Shown: one piece after another, positions 4,661 through 5,384 of the stretch
Layout of the letters: each line of letters opens with the position of its first letter
Numbering within the stretch: the first letter of the stretch is position 1
Source: Sulfurimonas sp.
GTDB taxonomy: Bacteria > Campylobacterota > Campylobacteria > Campylobacterales > Sulfurimonadaceae
Length of the DNA: 5,384 nucleotides
Direction: 5' to 3'
Assembly (NCBI GenBank): GCA_003978475.1
Contig: QNZR01000157.1
Coordinates: 1-5,384 of the forward strand
Notes under the pieces: model-generated
Databases searched by the model: none
What the model was told of the DNA's origin: nothing
The model's input: only the letters and a program-made list of their open reading frames with translations
Program-made: the position numbers and the translations under genes

Positions 4661-5384
4661 CTAGCGTGTCGGAGCGGTAATAAGCCCCGTAACAGCAGAG
4701 GCCGCCGCCACCGCGGCATTGGCCAAATAGACTTGCGAACTGCGGCTTCCCATACGCCCGACAAAGTTGCGGTTAGTGGTGGAGATGGCTACTTCGTTGT
4801 CACCCAAAATACCCATGTAGCCGCCCAAACAGGCACCACAGGTTGGGTTAGAGACGACGCCGCCGGCATCGACAATAATGTCAATATAGCCCAATTTATT
4901 TGCCTCGCGCAAAATCTGCTGGGTTCCGGGAGTGACAATCAAGCGGACATCCTCGTGAACCCGTTTGCCCTGAAGCATTTCTGCGGCAATTTTAAGATCG
5001 GAAAGCCGCCCGTTGGTACAACTGCCGATAAAAGCGGAATCGATATGCGTTTTTTTCACCGTTTCCACCGGAGCGTCGTCGTGGGGATGACCCGGACGGG
5101 CTACCATAGGAACAAAGGTGCTCATATCAATTTCGTAGGTCTCGGCATAAACGGCATCGTCGTCGGCAAATATGCGCGGCATTTTCTTTCCGGTCAGCCT
5201 TTCCAGCTGCCTGTATATCTCTTCGGTAGGAGTAAAAAGGATGGCGATGGCGCCCATTTCAGTCCCCATGGACGAAATGGTAATACGCTCGTCCAGCGTC
5301 AGCTTATCCACCTCTTCACCATAGAGCTCCACAGCTTTGCCCAGCAGCTTATTGGCACCGAATATTGCCAGCAGGTTCAACACA
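4661..5384 (-). CDS. leuC: 3-isopropylmalate dehydratase large subunit, C-terminal part (partial, cut by right edge)
   Basis: LeuC with the small subunit LeuD isomerises 2- to 3-isopropylmalate in leucine synthesis, using a [4Fe-4S] cluster in the cytoplasm. About 240 codons are visible; the family has roughly 420-470, so the N-terminal part lies beyond the right edge and the GTG at 5383 is not the real start. The cluster cysteines are present: GSCTNGR (Cys122 of the visible part) and PTCGACLGG (Cys182, Cys185). The conserved STTNRNFVGRMGS (201-213) carries substrate-binding arginines, and the usual alanine-rich end (AAVAAASAVTG) is followed by stop 4663-4661. Homoaconitase and other aconitase-family hydratases share these motifs; the RLSDLKIAAE and LTPGTQ-like blocks and the bacterial context favour LeuC. 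The phosphoesterase gene follows after 17 bases. No leuD is in view. Confidence 0.88.
   Translation of the reverse strand, partial: VLNLLAIFGANKLLGKAVELYGEEVDKLTLDERITISSMGTEMGAIAILFTPTEEIYRQLERLTGKKMPRIFADDDAVYAETYEIDMSTFVPMVARPGHPHDDAPVETVKKTHIDSAFIGSCTNGRLSDLKIAAEMLQGKRVHEDVRLIVTPGTQQILREANKLGYIDIIVDAGGVVSNPTCGACLGGYMGILGDNEVAISTTNRNFVGRMGSRSSQVYLANAAVAAASAVTGLITAPTR

Noticed and set aside
3969..4764. Open frames inside the phosphoesterase and across its junction with leuC (3969-4403 plus; 4315-4764 minus)
   Set aside because: They sit in other frames of genes with complete catalytic motifs, and the minus one crosses the leuC stop and the next start without any ribosome site of its own.

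Overview
The window looks like a chromosomal segment from a Campylobacterota (Epsilonproteobacteria) organism, probably a free-living Sulfurimonas/Sulfurovum/Sulfuricurvum-type relative. The basis is recalled family resemblance of IlvD, LeuC and MobA, A/T-rich TATAAT-type promoters between genes, and a Gly-Leu-Cys-Ser tRNA cluster of the kind I recall from Campylobacter. No search could be run, so genus is not assigned. I see no insertion sequence, phage gene, CRISPR array or plasmid function.

Layout, left to right. (1) 1-1324, minus strand: 5' 441 codons of ilvD (dihydroxy-acid dehydratase), cut by the left edge; its last ~18 visible codons no longer resemble IlvD. (2) 1325-1456: divergent intergenic region with a good plus-strand sigma70-type promoter for tRNAs and TATAAT boxes for ilvD. 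(3) 1457-1983, plus strand: five tRNA genes, Gly(GCC), Leu(TAA), Cys(GCA), Ser(TGA), then a second, structurally deviant Cys(GCA). (4) 2009-2599, minus: mobA, for the molybdenum guanine dinucleotide cofactor. (5) 2600-2720: compact divergent promoter region whose two predicted promoters mirror each other around one palindrome. (6) 2688-3545, plus: complete exported trypsin-like (S1A) serine protease. (7) 3534-4643, minus: membrane-anchored calcineurin-like metallophosphoesterase, overlapping the protease gene tail to tail by 12 bp. (8) 4661-5384, minus: 3' part of leuC, running off the right edge and probably co-transcribed with the phosphoesterase.

How they fit: ilvD and leuC are the two iron-sulfur dehydratases of branched-chain amino acid synthesis, although they lie in separate transcription units here. 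MobA serves molybdoenzymes such as nitrate reductase or formate dehydrogenase, which would fit an anaerobic or microaerobic respiratory life. The protease and the phosphoesterase have no partners in view. The most interesting item is the second tRNA-Cys. It keeps the GCA anticodon and U73, shows compensatory stem changes relative to the first copy, but has a 13-bp acceptor-plus-T helix instead of 12 and lacks G19. No complete multi-gene novel system is visible.
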